DNA of 64,000 nucleotides, from positions 1 to 64,000 of the forward strand of contig JBAWWO010000004.1 of assembly GCA_037146715.1 (NCBI GenBank), given 5' to 3'. Below the pieces are notes generated by a model. It saw only the letters and a list, made by a program, of their open reading frames with translations, did no database searches and was not told the origin of the DNA. This DNA comes from Alphaproteobacteria bacterium (lineage in GTDB: Bacteria > Pseudomonadota > Alphaproteobacteria > UBA7879 > UBA5542). Of this stretch, positions 49,926 to 59,341 are shown piece by piece; the first letter of the stretch is position 1, and the number at the start of each line of letters is the position of its first letter. The position numbers and the translations under genes were made by a program.

Positions 49926-52900
49926 CTATAAGCCCTGTCGTTTAAAATTGGTCTGACAGACCTGGGCTCCACCTTGCATCATACAGGTTCGGGTAGCTGG
50001 AACGATGGGCGCAGAAGACACAGTTTGAACGTTGGCTGGATTAATGTTGGGGGCAATGATGGGGTTAGGGATGACTCGGGCTCCAACAACTGTGGCGCCC
50101 AAAGCCAGGGTTTTCGGTTCCACCACAATGTTCATGGTTCGCCCTAGATCAGTGGTTCCTGTAATGCCAGCATCCAGTGCGGGATTATAGGCGGGTAGAG
50201 ATGGCGCTGTGATGGGGGCTGGCTGGTTGAAGGCGTATAGGGCGGGAGAGTTGGTTGTTATAGTAGCGATAGAACCAGAAATAGGATTTGTGGTGATGAC
50301 CGCGTTAGCAGTTCCCATATACCAGTCTTTAGAACCCGCGTTGCTAGGATTGAATGATGAGTCTACTATAAATCCAAAATTTCCAACGTTTGAAATTAAT
50401 AATCCGCGTCCTGGCGGGGATAAACGATAAGTATTATCTGGATTAGAACCTCCGGGGTAGTTAAGACCATTAGGCGGCGTAAGAGTGGAGCCTGGTGGAG
50501 TAAAAAGCATTCCAGCACTGTAAGCATTTGTTGGCGTAAGAGTTCCAGAGGGTATGCTTGCCACAAGACCATAGGGGTGTGTTGCCTCAACAGTTTGTGC
50601 GCTATAAGAATTTTGAATAGTCGAGTTAGAAGAACTTTGTCCAATTATTCCTCCTGCATAAGTACCATTAATATTCCAGGCGCCACTTGGAACAACAGCA
50701 CAATTTTTTACTAAGACGGGCATAGTATTTGTTTCCCCCAAAATACCGCCTGAGTACACAGGTGAGGAAGGGCTCGCAGACATAGTGATTTCCAGATCAA
50801 CCCGTGAGTTCTTAATAACAATTTGATCGCCGGTAGGAACTGAGCCTCCGTAGGTAAAATTATCTCCCGTACCAATAAGCCCCCCTACAACCATTGTTGT
50901 AGTAGTTGTTCCTGCTCCGTCGATGCCTGTGTGGGGGCCACTTGTGGGGACGATATTAATATTAGAAAGGAAAGAGGCGGGATAAGTCCGTCCCGCGATA
51001 AATCCTACAAGACTAGGGCTTTTAAAAACAAGAATTCGTGACGAGTCAATTATTAGATTATCGATAACAGCTCCCCCAATATTTCCAAAGATGCCTAAAT
51101 TGTGTCCTGTCCCCCTAATTATTGAATTTCCGCTATTGTCATCGTTGCTTTGGACAAAGTTAACCAAGGAGTATTGTCCCCCCTGTAAATTGTCTCCTGA
51201 AAAATTGGCATTGTAGACGGCATCATCTCCCGTCGCACTTTTCCAAGGGTTAGTAATAGCGTCACTTGCATCTCCATAGGGTCCACCTAGTCCTCTCCCA
51301 TTCCCATAGTGCCCTTCAATTGCTGAAAGAGAGTTTCCAAAGTCAATATCAGCCCCCAGGGCAACGGATTGGGTGAATAAGCCTGTGACATCAACATTTC
51401 CACGGGTGTTAAGGGCGTTGTAAAGCTGCGTGGAGTTGTAAACTAATAAATAAGACGCAAAATTGCTGCGGGTAATATGTGAGCTGGCATGTTGACCTCC
51501 TCCAAGGGGAATAGAGAAAGTTTCTGGTGTCTGATACCAATAATAATTCATGGTGGCGCCTGAAGAGACATTTGGGGGCACTCCATCGTTACTGAAAACG
51601 CGGATCAGGGCATAAGGGTTGGCGGTAGTGTTGTTTGAGGCGCCAGGTGTGCCGGCCCAGGTGCCTCCAAAGTTGACGGTAGACCCCGCTGCAAACAGCA
51701 TGCTGGCAGCAGAAGGCAACTGAAACGTTAGATGCCCATTGCCCGAAGTGTGGGTAATGGTGCCATAATGACTGATAGCACTTTGGGACACAAGAGCTAG
51801 ACTAGCATTAGTTGTCCAATTAATATGAGCACTGGGTAAAATAATAATGTTATTATTGAGACCAGGGGTTGAGGGTTCGCTGGTGCTATTAGTAGCTATA
51901 TAAACATTGCTATTGGTCAACTGAGTATTGATCCAGCTATCTAGAATAGTGTTACTCGCTCGAATGTAAGTACCTGTATTGGTGTCAAAATTCCCAATAT
52001 CGGCTGCAGTGCCAATAATCAAAGTTCCTGGGTCGATATAGGCATTGCCGCCACCTTGAGGAGCGGCCACATCAAAGGGCATTGTTTGGTCAAATTCCAG
52101 GGTGGTTTTGCCGGAAACTTCAATGGTGCCCCCGGTGCCGGTTTCGCCCAAAGCTTTGGCCTGTAAAGTGGTGGGGGTGGCGCCCGTTTGGCCCACTTGG
52201 GTGTGTCCTTCAGAGAACAACACAACGCTTCCGCCGGCCCCAGATTCCGTGGTGTTGGTCTTGATCATGGCCCCGGGGCTGACTGTTAAGTTACTGGCAT
52301 TTTTGGCGCTGCCTTTGCCAAAGAAATTTGTTGCCCCAACCCGAATTTGTCCCCCGCCTTTGGTCCCTGAGGCATCTAAATTGACCGTGTCTGTTAGCTT
52401 CAAATCTGCCCGACTGAGCACCTGAATATCGCCGCCTTTAGATCCCGTAGCTTCCAGAGTAGCGGATACGGTGATATTGGTCTTGTCTCCCTCCAATGTA
52501 ATCTTTCCACCTTTTTCTGTAATACCATTCGCCTGAATTTTACCCCCCACATTAATAGTGGATTCGATGACTTTTTCTGCAGTCTGCACCTGCATCACCA
52601 CACGACCGTCCCCCACATCAATGATGCCTGTATTTCCTTGTTCCAGCTTACTTTTTTCCAGACCTCCCTCTAGATGGAACTTGGTGAGGCCGTCCCCATA
52701 AAAATCTAAAGAAACCTCAGGGGCCCCCAAGATCAACACTTCCCCCGTTTTAGCCACCACGTGCCCTGAGTTGTGGAAATAGGGGGAAATAAAACAAGCG
52801 AGTCCTCGGTCAGCTACGGTAATATGGGAGCCCTCGCGCAAGATAATCCCTGCGTCAGTAAGAGCATTTTGCTTAAACACAAACTTCCCCTCCATAAAGC

Positions 52901-53390
52901 TTTTAGTGTCAATATCTTGAACAGTGGCCATGAGCCCATTCACGTCAATAACAGAACCATCTTGAAACACAATGCCGTTAGGATTCACCAGAATGATCTT
53001 ACCGTTGGCAGTGATTTTTCCTGCAATGTCAGATAATTTATGGCCCACCACTTTGTTCAGGGTTGTGGAACTGGGACCCGGTTGTTTAAACTGAACATGA
53101 GTGCCTTTACCCACACTAAAATCTTCCCAGTGGATGGCGCCTTTGTCGCTGGTTTGATGGATGAGCATATGGGTGGGCGTTTCGTTATGAATTCGAATGT
53201 CGCCGGCCTTGATATCAGCCCCAGAAGGCAGGGTAGGAACCACATCTTTAACAGATGCTGAGGGCACAGGTGTGGGCGCAGGAGACACCACTACCGGGTC
53301 ATTCGCCATGGAATTTTGGGTCAGGAGGAGGAATGTCCCGAAAAGGGTTTTAAGAAAATGGGATTTTAATGTCCTTTTAGTCACTGTCAC
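49926..53390 (-). CDS. TpsA-like exoprotein with filamentous-haemagglutinin N-terminal domain
   Basis: An 1154-residue secreted protein. The GTG at 53390 has GGGAG five bases upstream and a promoter just before it; a TTG frame open from 53447 would contain that promoter. The signal peptide ends near NSMA-ND. Residues about 40-270 are the two-partner-secretion (FHA N-terminal) domain, with IRIHNETPTHMLIHQTSDKG, NPNGIVFQDGSVIDVNGLMA and GKTEVLILG-type beta-helix rungs. Gly/Thr-rich repeats follow, and GLUG-like motifs occur near 830-960 (VGGLIGTG, SGGILGET, AGGIIGQSSS). The end has two Cys (CMMQGGAQVC). No TpsB transporter gene is in the window and no CDI toxin domain is seen. Confidence 0.85.
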   Translation of the reverse strand: MTVTKRTLKSHFLKTLFGTFLLLTQNSMANDPVVVSPAPTPVPSASVKDVVPTLPSGADIKAGDIRIHNETPTHMLIHQTSDKGAIHWEDFSVGKGTHVQFKQPGPSSTTLNKVVGHKLSDIAGKITANGKIILVNPNGIVFQDGSVIDVNGLMATVQDIDTKSFMEGKFVFKQNALTDAGIILREGSHITVADRGLACFISPYFHNSGHVVAKTGEVLILGAPEVSLDFYGDGLTKFHLEGGLEKSKLEQGNTGIIDVGDGRVVMQVQTAEKVIESTINVGGKIQANGITEKGGKITLEGDKTNITVSATLEATGSKGGDIQVLSRADLKLTDTVNLDASGTKGGGQIRVGATNFFGKGSAKNASNLTVSPGAMIKTNTTESGAGGSVVLFSEGHTQVGQTGATPTTLQAKALGETGTGGTIEVSGKTTLEFDQTMPFDVAAPQGGGNAYIDPGTLIIGTAADIGNFDTNTGTYIRASNTILDSWINTQLTNSNVYIATNSTSEPSTPGLNNNIIILPSAHINWTTNASLALVSQSAISHYGTITHTSGNGHLTFQLPSAASMLFAAGSTVNFGGTWAGTPGASNNTTANPYALIRVFSNDGVPPNVSSGATMNYYWYQTPETFSIPLGGGQHASSHITRSNFASYLLVYNSTQLYNALNTRGNVDVTGLFTQSVALGADIDFGNSLSAIEGHYGNGRGLGGPYGDASDAITNPWKSATGDDAVYNANFSGDNLQGGQYSLVNFVQSNDDNSGNSIIRGTGHNLGIFGNIGGAVIDNLIIDSSRILVFKSPSLVGFIAGRTYPASFLSNINIVPTSGPHTGIDGAGTTTTTMVVGGLIGTGDNFTYGGSVPTGDQIVIKNSRVDLEITMSASPSSPVYSGGILGETNTMPVLVKNCAVVPSGAWNINGTYAGGIIGQSSSNSTIQNSYSAQTVEATHPYGLVASIPSGTLTPTNAYSAGMLFTPPGSTLTPPNGLNYPGGSNPDNTYRLSPPGRGLLISNVGNFGFIVDSSFNPSNAGSKDWYMGTANAVITTNPISGSIATITTNSPALYAFNQPAPITAPSLPAYNPALDAGITGTTDLGRTMNIVVEPKTLALGATVVGARVIPNPIIAPNINPANVQTVSSAPIVPATRTCMMQGGAQVCQTNFKRQGL

Positions 53391-53417
53391 AAACGCTCCC
53401 TGTTTGTTTTTTCTTTT

Positions 53418-53447
53418 AGTATAACGCACCCTGTGGATAGAATGCAA
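53418..53447 (-). promoter_or_regulatory. sigma-70-type promoter of the TpsA-like gene
   Basis: On the minus strand: TTGCAT (53447-53442), an 18-bp spacer, TATACT (53423-53418). It is followed by an AT-rich leader, then GGGAG and the GTG at 53390. It supports the shorter start of the downstream gene. Confidence 0.5.
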
Positions 53448-53458
53448 ACATTAAAGGA

Positions 53459-53499
53459 AGCCGGATCACCACGCCCCTGCGGGGCTCGCGAAGACGGGT
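53459..53499 (-). terminator. family A repeat after tolB, probable terminator
   Basis: On the minus strand: CCGTCTTCGCGAGCCCCGCA onward, with stem GCCCC-GCA-GGGGC and ending GTGATCCGGCTTCC. It begins 3 bp past the tolB stop, at the end of the twelve-gene mur-ruv-tol run. The T-tract is short, so termination is likely but not certain. It separates that run from the TpsA promoter. Confidence 0.5.
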
Positions 53500-53501
53500 T
53501 T

Positions 53502-54863
53502 TTACAAAACCTCATCCTCAAAGTCAGTGTTTTCTACCTGAGGGAGATGTTCAAAAGGAAGTGGGGGGCTCCAAGAAGGGTCGGTAGCATCCATAGGTGT
53601 TTTGACCTCTTGTTGGTTGGCGCCGCTGATATCTATCGAGTAAATTTTCGCTTTACCGCCTAGGGTTCCCGTATCATTCCATCGTTCTTGTCGGTAAAAA
53701 CACAGGGTGCGGCTGTTGGGTGCCCAAGAAGGTCCCTCAACTAAATAACCTGTGGCAATCAACTTTTCGTGGGTGCCATCTGGTTTCATAATGCCAATGT
53801 AAAAGGTGCCTTTTTGTATTTTGGTAAAGGCAACCCACTTGCCATCGGGGGACCAATTGGGGGTAGCATAAACACCGCCACCGAAGCTGATGCGCTCAGT
53901 CTTCAGGGTTTTCAAATCCAATATATAAAGTTGTTTTTTATGCCCCCGGTCTGAGTTGAAGACAAGTTTTTTACCATCAGGGGAAAAACTGGGGGAGGTA
54001 TCAATGGCCTGCTCATTGGTTAAACGTAAGATTTTTTTTGTCTTAAGATCTAGCAAATACAGGGAAGATTTTCCATGTTCCGCATAACTAAAGGCCAGCT
54101 GAGTCCCATCGGGAGAAAACCGAGGGGCATAAGTGATCCCGGGCAACTGTTGAATAAATTCATGCTTCCCTGTTTCCAAATCTAGAATGCGAATCTTTCC
54201 CAGCTTGCTTTTCTTTTCATACTGCATATAGGCAACTTTTTGTTCAGTTGGGGAAAAGCGCGGGGTAATCACAGAAACATCTTCGTCCGTCAGATACTGG
54301 TGATTGGCGCCGTCTTGGTCCATGAGCGCCAGGCGCCGCATTCTTTTTAGCTGGGGGCCTGTTTCAGCAATATATACGATGCGGCTATCAAAGTAGCCTT
54401 CTGTTCCCGTAACACGTTTGTACACAATGTCAGAAATGATGTGAGCCAAGCGTCGCCAATATTTTTTTTTGGCTTTTATGGTGCCCCGTACCATTTGTTT
54501 TTGAGAGTACACATCCCACAACTGGAATTGAATGATCAGAACATTGTCGTTTGTTAGTGCAACATGGCCATTGAGGAGTAGGCGCGTTTTAATGAGTTTC
54601 CAGCTTTCAAATTGGGGGGGTTGAGCTAAAGGTAAACTGGTCTCTGTGAAAGATTCCGATGGGATGGGCTCAAAAAAACCAGATCTTTTCAGGTCATTTT
54701 CAGTCACTTCTTTTAAATCTTCAGCTAAATCTTGGTCCCCTTGAAATTTCAGCAAAGCAATGGGGGTTGGTTTTAGTTTGCCTTGGGAAAATGTTGCGTC
54801 TAAGTCAGCTTGAGCCGTGAATCCGAACATCAAACAACATCCTAATATTACTTTTTTTAACAT
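53502..54863 (-). CDS. tolB: Tol-Pal system periplasmic protein TolB
   Basis: A 453-residue protein. The signal peptide MLKKVILGCCLMFGFTAQAD ends near AQA. The N-terminal TolB domain has LLKFQGDQDLAEDLKEVTEN. A six-bladed propeller follows, with WD-like repeats FSPDGTQLAFS, FSPDGKKLVFNSDRG and WSPDGKWVAFT. It binds Pal and links the TolQRA motor to the outer membrane during division. The ATG at 54863 overlaps the tolA stop (TGATG) and has GGAG upstream; a TTG at 54866 is rejected. Pal normally follows tolB, but here a repeat and an exoprotein gene do. Confidence 0.96.
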   Translation of the reverse strand: MLKKVILGCCLMFGFTAQADLDATFSQGKLKPTPIALLKFQGDQDLAEDLKEVTENDLKRSGFFEPIPSESFTETSLPLAQPPQFESWKLIKTRLLLNGHVALTNDNVLIIQFQLWDVYSQKQMVRGTIKAKKKYWRRLAHIISDIVYKRVTGTEGYFDSRIVYIAETGPQLKRMRRLALMDQDGANHQYLTDEDVSVITPRFSPTEQKVAYMQYEKKSKLGKIRILDLETGKHEFIQQLPGITYAPRFSPDGTQLAFSYAEHGKSSLYLLDLKTKKILRLTNEQAIDTSPSFSPDGKKLVFNSDRGHKKQLYILDLKTLKTERISFGGGVYATPNWSPDGKWVAFTKIQKGTFYIGIMKPDGTHEKLIATGYLVEGPSWAPNSRTLCFYRQERWNDTGTLGGKAKIYSIDISGANQQEVKTPMDATDPSWSPPLPFEHLPQVENTDFEDEVL

Positions 54864-55690
54864 CAAATAACTCCTTTAGGGCTAAAGACAAATTTGGCCC
54901 GTTTCCATTGATCATGTTTGCCCTCAGGCAAGGCTAACGGCGTACATTCGGGGGCGGCTAGAGCCTGCTTCACACTATCCACAGCGGCTTGGAAAGCGGC
55001 CCGGTTAGTTCCAAATTTAGGACGTTTGATAGAAATATTTGTGACCTTCCGGTCAGGGCCAATATCAACGGTAGCTTCAACGACCATCTGCGGATCTTCC
55101 CATACGCTTTGCTGAATATGCCAGCATTGCTGAATTTGTTGACGTAGGGCGTCAAGCTCTGACAGGGTCAGCTTATCTGAAATGTTTTCTGCTTCAAAGG
55201 CCTTTGGGTCAGAGTTTTGGACCGCAGGTTTACTTTCAACATTTCTTTCTAAAGATTTCATCAACGAATCAAAGGTTTCTTGATGTTTTTTGTCCAGAGG
55301 TTTTGCTTGGGGTTCCGGCTTTTTAACCGCTTGAGGTTTGGGTGGGGCAGATACAGTTTCCACGGGCTTTTTAATGTCTTTCTTCTGCTCTTTTTTGACG
55401 GGCGCTACCTTAGTTTCTTTCTTTTCAATCTCAGTTTTTTTAGGGGGTGTTTTTTCCTTCACAGGGGCAGACTTTGCGGTTTCCTGGGTTGTAATTTCTT
55501 TGAATTTATTGAAGTTTTCCTCAGTCTTAGGGGGTGGCGATTGGGTCAATTCGTCAATGGGGGCAATACGTACGGGAATGGGTTTTGCCATTTCCCAATC
55601 TTTTTGTGGCATCGACCAAGGGGCAAATAAAATCAAAATGATCAGAAGATGAAAAAAGATAGAAAATAAAAGGGAATTTTTATTTGTCAT
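54863..55690 (-). CDS. tolA: Tol-Pal system protein TolA
   Basis: A 275-residue protein. One N-terminal TM (LLFSIFFHLLIILILFAPWS) anchors it to TolQR. A Lys/Pro/Glu-rich spacer of about 110 residues spans the periplasm, and a C-terminal TonB/TolA-like domain has LRQQIQQCWHIQQSV and MVVEATVDIGPDRKVTNISI. It transmits motor energy to TolB/Pal. The ATG at 55690 overlaps the end of tolR; upstream in-frame starts lie inside tolR and are rejected. Confidence 0.92.
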   Translation of the reverse strand: MTNKNSLLFSIFFHLLIILILFAPWSMPQKDWEMAKPIPVRIAPIDELTQSPPPKTEENFNKFKEITTQETAKSAPVKEKTPPKKTEIEKKETKVAPVKKEQKKDIKKPVETVSAPPKPQAVKKPEPQAKPLDKKHQETFDSLMKSLERNVESKPAVQNSDPKAFEAENISDKLTLSELDALRQQIQQCWHIQQSVWEDPQMVVEATVDIGPDRKVTNISIKRPKFGTNRAAFQAAVDSVKQALAAPECTPLALPEGKHDQWKRAKFVFSPKGVI

Positions 55691-56105
55691 GACTCGTGTG
55701 GCCTGTGGTGCTGACAAGGGAAACTTTGTTAAAGCCATAGGCACTAAGCTCCCCAATAACCTTCATAACCATACCATAGGAAATTTTTCGGTCAGCCCGA
55801 ATGTAAAGGGCCGTTTCTTTGTTGCGCTGGGTGATGGCCATAAGTCTGGCACCCAGTTTAGGCAAGGAGGTTTGGGCCTTTTGAATATAAATAAGGCCAT
55901 TTTCTGCAATACTAATCACAATAGGTTCAGTTTTGTCAGGCAAAGCTTGGGCATTGCTGTCAGGCAAATCAATCGGAACACCCACGTTTAAAAGGGGCGC
56001 TGTTACCATAAAAACAATAAGCAAAACTAAGACAACGTCGACAAAGGGCGTTACGTTAATATCGCTGATTTGTTTATGAGGTGTGTTACGATTGCGTCCG
56101 CGCAT
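55680..56105 (-). CDS. tolR: Tol-Pal system protein TolR
   Basis: A 141-residue ExbD/TolR protein with a short cytoplasmic N-terminus and one TM (VDVVLVLLIVFMVTAPLL). The conserved Asp in ISDINVTPFVDVVLVLLIVF is the proton-responsive residue. A periplasmic domain follows (YIRADRKISYGMVMKVIGEL). It forms the stator with TolQ. It lies 7 bp after tolQ. Confidence 0.96.
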   Translation of the reverse strand: MRGRNRNTPHKQISDINVTPFVDVVLVLLIVFMVTAPLLNVGVPIDLPDSNAQALPDKTEPIVISIAENGLIYIQKAQTSLPKLGARLMAITQRNKETALYIRADRKISYGMVMKVIGELSAYGFNKVSLVSTTGHTSHDK

Positions 56106-56112
56106 GGGAACC

Positions 56113-56823
56113 CTAGTAGATTTCTTTTGAATACAGGATGCATACTTTGTCGACGAAATGCTCGAGCAACTGAGTATATTCGCTCAAAAACGTATTAATT
56201 CTGTTGTAAGCCACAACGGCTGGAATAGCTGTTAAAAGACCCAAAGCTGTTGCCGCCAAGGCTTCTGCAATGCCAGGGGCTACTACGGCCAAGTTGGTAT
56301 TTTGAGACATGGCGATGGACTGAAAGCTATGCATGATTCCCCAGACGGTTCCTAAAAGACCTATAAAGGGGGCCGTGGACCCAACAGTTGCCAAAAAGGT
56401 TGTGCTGCGTTGCAGACAATGTATTTGCCAGCGAAGAGCGCTTTCTAAGCTTTGAGACACCAGAGAAATTGAATTTTTTTTAGATTCTTCTGAATGGGAA
56501 ACTTCAGAAATTTCAGAAAGACCTGCCCACAAAATATGATGCATAACGTGGTGAGGGTGCTCATTAAAAAAGTCTTTTAATTTAGACAAAGAATGAATCT
56601 TTGAGAGGTCACCCAGAATAGCGTTTGTAGATCTTTTTAGGCTTTTAAATTGCCATATTTTTTGAAGAATCAGATTCCAGCTCCAAATGGAGGCTATAAC
56701 CAAAAGAAGCATAATGAATTGGACGAAAATATCTGCTTCCCAAAACAAAGACCACGCACTTGTGCCCTTTGCCGCAATAACTTCCGTTTGTGCTAAAATT
56801 TTTCCAGAACTTGTATCAGTCAT
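56113..56823 (-). CDS. tolQ: Tol-Pal system protein TolQ
   Basis: A 236-residue MotA/TolQ/ExbB protein with three TMs (about 33-52, 140-160 and 172-195). The conserved ATVGSTAPFIGLLGTVWGIM and GIAEALAATALGLLTAIPAV motifs form the proton channel with TolR. Its ATG overlaps the ybgC stop by 8 bp. Confidence 0.96.
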   Translation of the reverse strand: MTDTSSGKILAQTEVIAAKGTSAWSLFWEADIFVQFIMLLLVIASIWSWNLILQKIWQFKSLKRSTNAILGDLSKIHSLSKLKDFFNEHPHHVMHHILWAGLSEISEVSHSEESKKNSISLVSQSLESALRWQIHCLQRSTTFLATVGSTAPFIGLLGTVWGIMHSFQSIAMSQNTNLAVVAPGIAEALAATALGLLTAIPAVVAYNRINTFLSEYTQLLEHFVDKVCILYSKEIY

Positions 56824-57229
56824 GTATGTACCTTTTTGCCTTTTCTTGTAAGTATTCAGGGAATTTTATAGGTTTATAGGTGCCTAAGTCAACACAAACT
56901 ATTTCAATTGTGATGGCAACGCATAGGCGGGTTTCCACATAAATTTTTTGATCAAATGTCATGCGAAATTTTGTCATGGTTTTGATTGAGGTTGCTATGG
57001 TCAACAGGTCATCTAGACGGGCGGGACTTTTGAATTTGATGTCCGCATGGGTGACGACAAAAAGAACTTTTTCCTTTTCGGCCCACTCTTGTTCCGTTCC
57101 GCCCCAATGTCTTAAAAGTTCTGTGCGACCTCGGGCCGCGAACTTCAGATAATCTGAATGGTAAACAACACCCCCTGCATCGGTATTTTCGTAGTAAACA
57201 CGGGCTTTGATGGTGTGGGAACTAGTCAT
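56816..57229 (-). CDS. ybgC: tol-associated acyl-CoA thioesterase YbgC
   Basis: A 137-residue hot-dog-fold thioesterase. [20 protein letters not shown] contains the active-site Asp of the 4HBT family, and [11 protein letters not shown] follows. It hydrolyses acyl-CoA or acyl-ACP and is the standard first gene of tol operons. The ATG at 57229 overlaps the ruvB stop (ATGACTAG); the TTG at 57247 lies within ruvB. Confidence 0.93.
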   Translation of the reverse strand: MTSSHTIKARVYYENTDAGGVVYHSDYLKFAARGRTELLRHWGGTEQEWAEKEKVLFVVTHADIKFKSPARLDDLLTIATSIKTMTKFRMTFDQKIYVETRLCVAITIEIVCVDLGTYKPIKFPEYLQEKAKRYIHD

Positions 57230-58253
57230 TTTCTTCCACAGTAGCAAGATCTTGGGGGAAAGGAAGATTCAGGTAATCATAAGCCGTTTTGGTCAGCATG
57301 CGGCCCCTGGGGGTTCGTTGCATAAAGCCTTTTTGCATCAGGTAGGGTTCAATCACATCTTCCAGCACATCTTTTTGTTCGGATAAAATAGCGGCTATGG
57401 TTTCAATACCTACAGGCCCGCCGTTATAGTGCTGAATGATTGTTGTAAGATACCGTCGATCCATTTGGTCAAAACCTTCCGAGTCTACCTCTAACTGTGC
57501 AAGGGCTTTGTCAACCAGCTGTTCGGTGACAGGAAATTGATCCCACAGGCAGGTAATATCCCGGACACGGCGCAAAAGGCGCAGGGCGATTCTAGGCGTT
57601 CCGCGGGATCTTTTTGCAATTTCCATGGTACCATCTTCGGTCATATCTAATTTCATTTGCAAAGCAGCCCGTTTCACAATGTGGGCCAGTTCATGGGGCG
57701 CATAAAAAATAAGAGCCAGGGGAATGCCAAAACGTTCTCGCAGGGGACGTGTGATCAAGCCAGAGCGGGTTGTGGCGCCGATAAGGGTGAAAGGGGGTAA
57801 ATCGATTTGAACGGATCGAGCTGAGGGCCCCTCCCCAATCATAAGGTCCAACTTGAAGTCTTCCATAGCTGGGTAGAGGATTTCCTCAACAGCGGGGTTC
57901 AGACGGTGAATTTCATCAATAAACAATACATCATGCGGCTGCAAATTGGTCAGCAAAGCGGCTAAATCTCCGGCTTTGGCAATGACGGGGCCAGATGTAG
58001 AACGGAAGCTTGCCCCCAGTTCATGGGCAACAATTTGGGACAGGGTTGTTTTACCCAGGCCGGGCGGGCCATAGAATAGAATATGGTCAAGAGGTTCAGA
58101 TCTTTTTTTAGCCGCTTCAATAAAAATCTTTAAGTTTTGTTTCAGTTGCTCTTGCCCTAAAAAATCTTCCAGCTTCAGGGGCCGCAAGGAATGCTTTAGC
58201 TCAACGATTTCTTCTTCTGCAGGTAAAACTTCTTTTGAAACGAGTCTATCCAT
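57222..58253 (-). CDS. ruvB: Holliday junction branch-migration helicase RuvB
   Basis: A 343-residue AAA+ motor. It begins with [20 protein letters not shown], has Walker [10 protein letters not shown], Walker [12 protein letters not shown] and the arginine-finger region [20 protein letters not shown]-terminal winged helix ([20 protein letters not shown]) binds DNA. With RuvA it drives branch migration of Holliday junctions. Overlaps with ruvA and ybgC indicate translational coupling. Confidence 0.98.
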   Translation of the reverse strand: MDRLVSKEVLPAEEEIVELKHSLRPLKLEDFLGQEQLKQNLKIFIEAAKKRSEPLDHILFYGPPGLGKTTLSQIVAHELGASFRSTSGPVIAKAGDLAALLTNLQPHDVLFIDEIHRLNPAVEEILYPAMEDFKLDLMIGEGPSARSVQIDLPPFTLIGATTRSGLITRPLRERFGIPLALIFYAPHELAHIVKRAALQMKLDMTEDGTMEIAKRSRGTPRIALRLLRRVRDITCLWDQFPVTEQLVDKALAQLEVDSEGFDQMDRRYLTTIIQHYNGGPVGIETIAAILSEQKDVLEDVIEPYLMQKGFMQRTPRGRMLTKTAYDYLNLPFPQDLATVEEND

Positions 58254-58854
58254 TGGCTTTGCTCAATCGTTTAAGGGTTTGGGGGATCAGAGCGTCCAAA
58301 GAAAGATCAGCTCCCATGTCCTCATGAACTTTTGCCAGGGCTTCCGCCACATCTTGTCGTCTGTATCCCAAATTCATAAGGGCTGATAGGGCATCTTGAC
58401 TGACGGACGCCAGAGGCACAATAGATGCAGTCACGCCAGGTAAAGAACCAGTCAGTAAAGTTTTGCCCTTAAGTTCATGGACAATACGCATGGCGAGTTT
58501 TGGCCCAACACCTTCGGCCTGGGTCAAAGGCAGATGATCTTGAGTAAGCAAACAAGTTTGAAGGGTTGCCGGTGAAATACTAGACAGTAAGCTTAAACAG
58601 ACTTTGCCGCCCACACCCTGAACTGTTAGCAGTAGTTTGAAGGCTTCCCGTTCTTCCTCGGTAAAAAAACCAAAAAGGGTGATGTTGTCTTGGCGAATCA
58701 AAACTTCCACAGACACATTCGCAAAACTTCCTATGGGGGGTAGTTGACCTAAGGTTTGATTCGAACAAAGCAGGCTATAGCCCACCCCGTTCACATCCAA
58801 CACCAGCTGGTTTCCCCTAATACCGTCTACAATTCCTTTAAGCTTTGCAATCAT
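58246..58854 (-). CDS. ruvA: Holliday junction DNA-binding protein RuvA
   Basis: A 202-residue protein. Domain I is an OB fold ([20 protein letters not shown]), domain II has two HhH motifs ([37 protein letters not shown]), and domain III is the C-terminal helix bundle that contacts RuvB ([17 protein letters not shown]). It binds the four-way junction. It overlaps ruvC by 17 bp and ruvB by 8 bp. Confidence 0.97.
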   Translation of the reverse strand: MIAKLKGIVDGIRGNQLVLDVNGVGYSLLCSNQTLGQLPPIGSFANVSVEVLIRQDNITLFGFFTEEEREAFKLLLTVQGVGGKVCLSLLSSISPATLQTCLLTQDHLPLTQAEGVGPKLAMRIVHELKGKTLLTGSLPGVTASIVPLASVSQDALSALMNLGYRRQDVAEALAKVHEDMGADLSLDALIPQTLKRLSKANG

Positions 58855-59341
58855 TTTTCAAAATCGTTTCATTAAAACTTCTGTAGTGGGCGTGACATAT
58901 GGCAATGGCTAAAGCATCGGCAGCATCTTTTTTTGGGTTTACCCCTGGTAGCAAAATAGACACCATAGAGGCCACCTGTTCTTTTTCTGCATGACCATTT
59001 CCGACTATAGATTTTTTTACCTTATTTGCCCCATACTCTGCAACTGGAATTCCATAAAAAGCAGGGGACATAAGGGCAATTCCTCGGGCCATCCCCAACT
59101 TCAGGGTGGAAAGGGGGTTTTTGTTCACAAACACTTCTTCTACGGCTGCTTCTTGGGGGGCGTATTCTTTCAAAACCTTCATAATTTCTTCATGAATGGT
59201 GGTCAGTCTTGCGGCCATGGGCATATCTTCATGGGCATTAATAATGCCGTGTGCAATGTGAGATAGCCTGGTTCCGGAAGATTCAATAATCCCCCAACCC
59301 GTGTGGCGCAGTCCTGGGTCTAATCCGATAATACGGGTCAT
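58838..59341 (-). CDS. ruvC: Holliday junction resolvase RuvC
   Basis: A 167-residue RNase-H-fold nuclease. Catalytic acidic residues are seen in RIIGLDPGLRHTGWG (Asp7), AVEEVFVNKNPLSTLKLG (Glu) and KKDAADALAIAICHAH (two Asp). It cuts junctions moved by RuvAB. Its start overlaps the murD stop by 4 bp, joining the recombination genes to the cell-wall genes. Confidence 0.97.
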   Translation of the reverse strand: MTRIIGLDPGLRHTGWGIIESSGTRLSHIAHGIINAHEDMPMAARLTTIHEEIMKVLKEYAPQEAAVEEVFVNKNPLSTLKLGMARGIALMSPAFYGIPVAEYGANKVKKSIVGNGHAEKEQVASMVSILLPGVNPKKDAADALAIAICHAHYRSFNETILKNDCKA

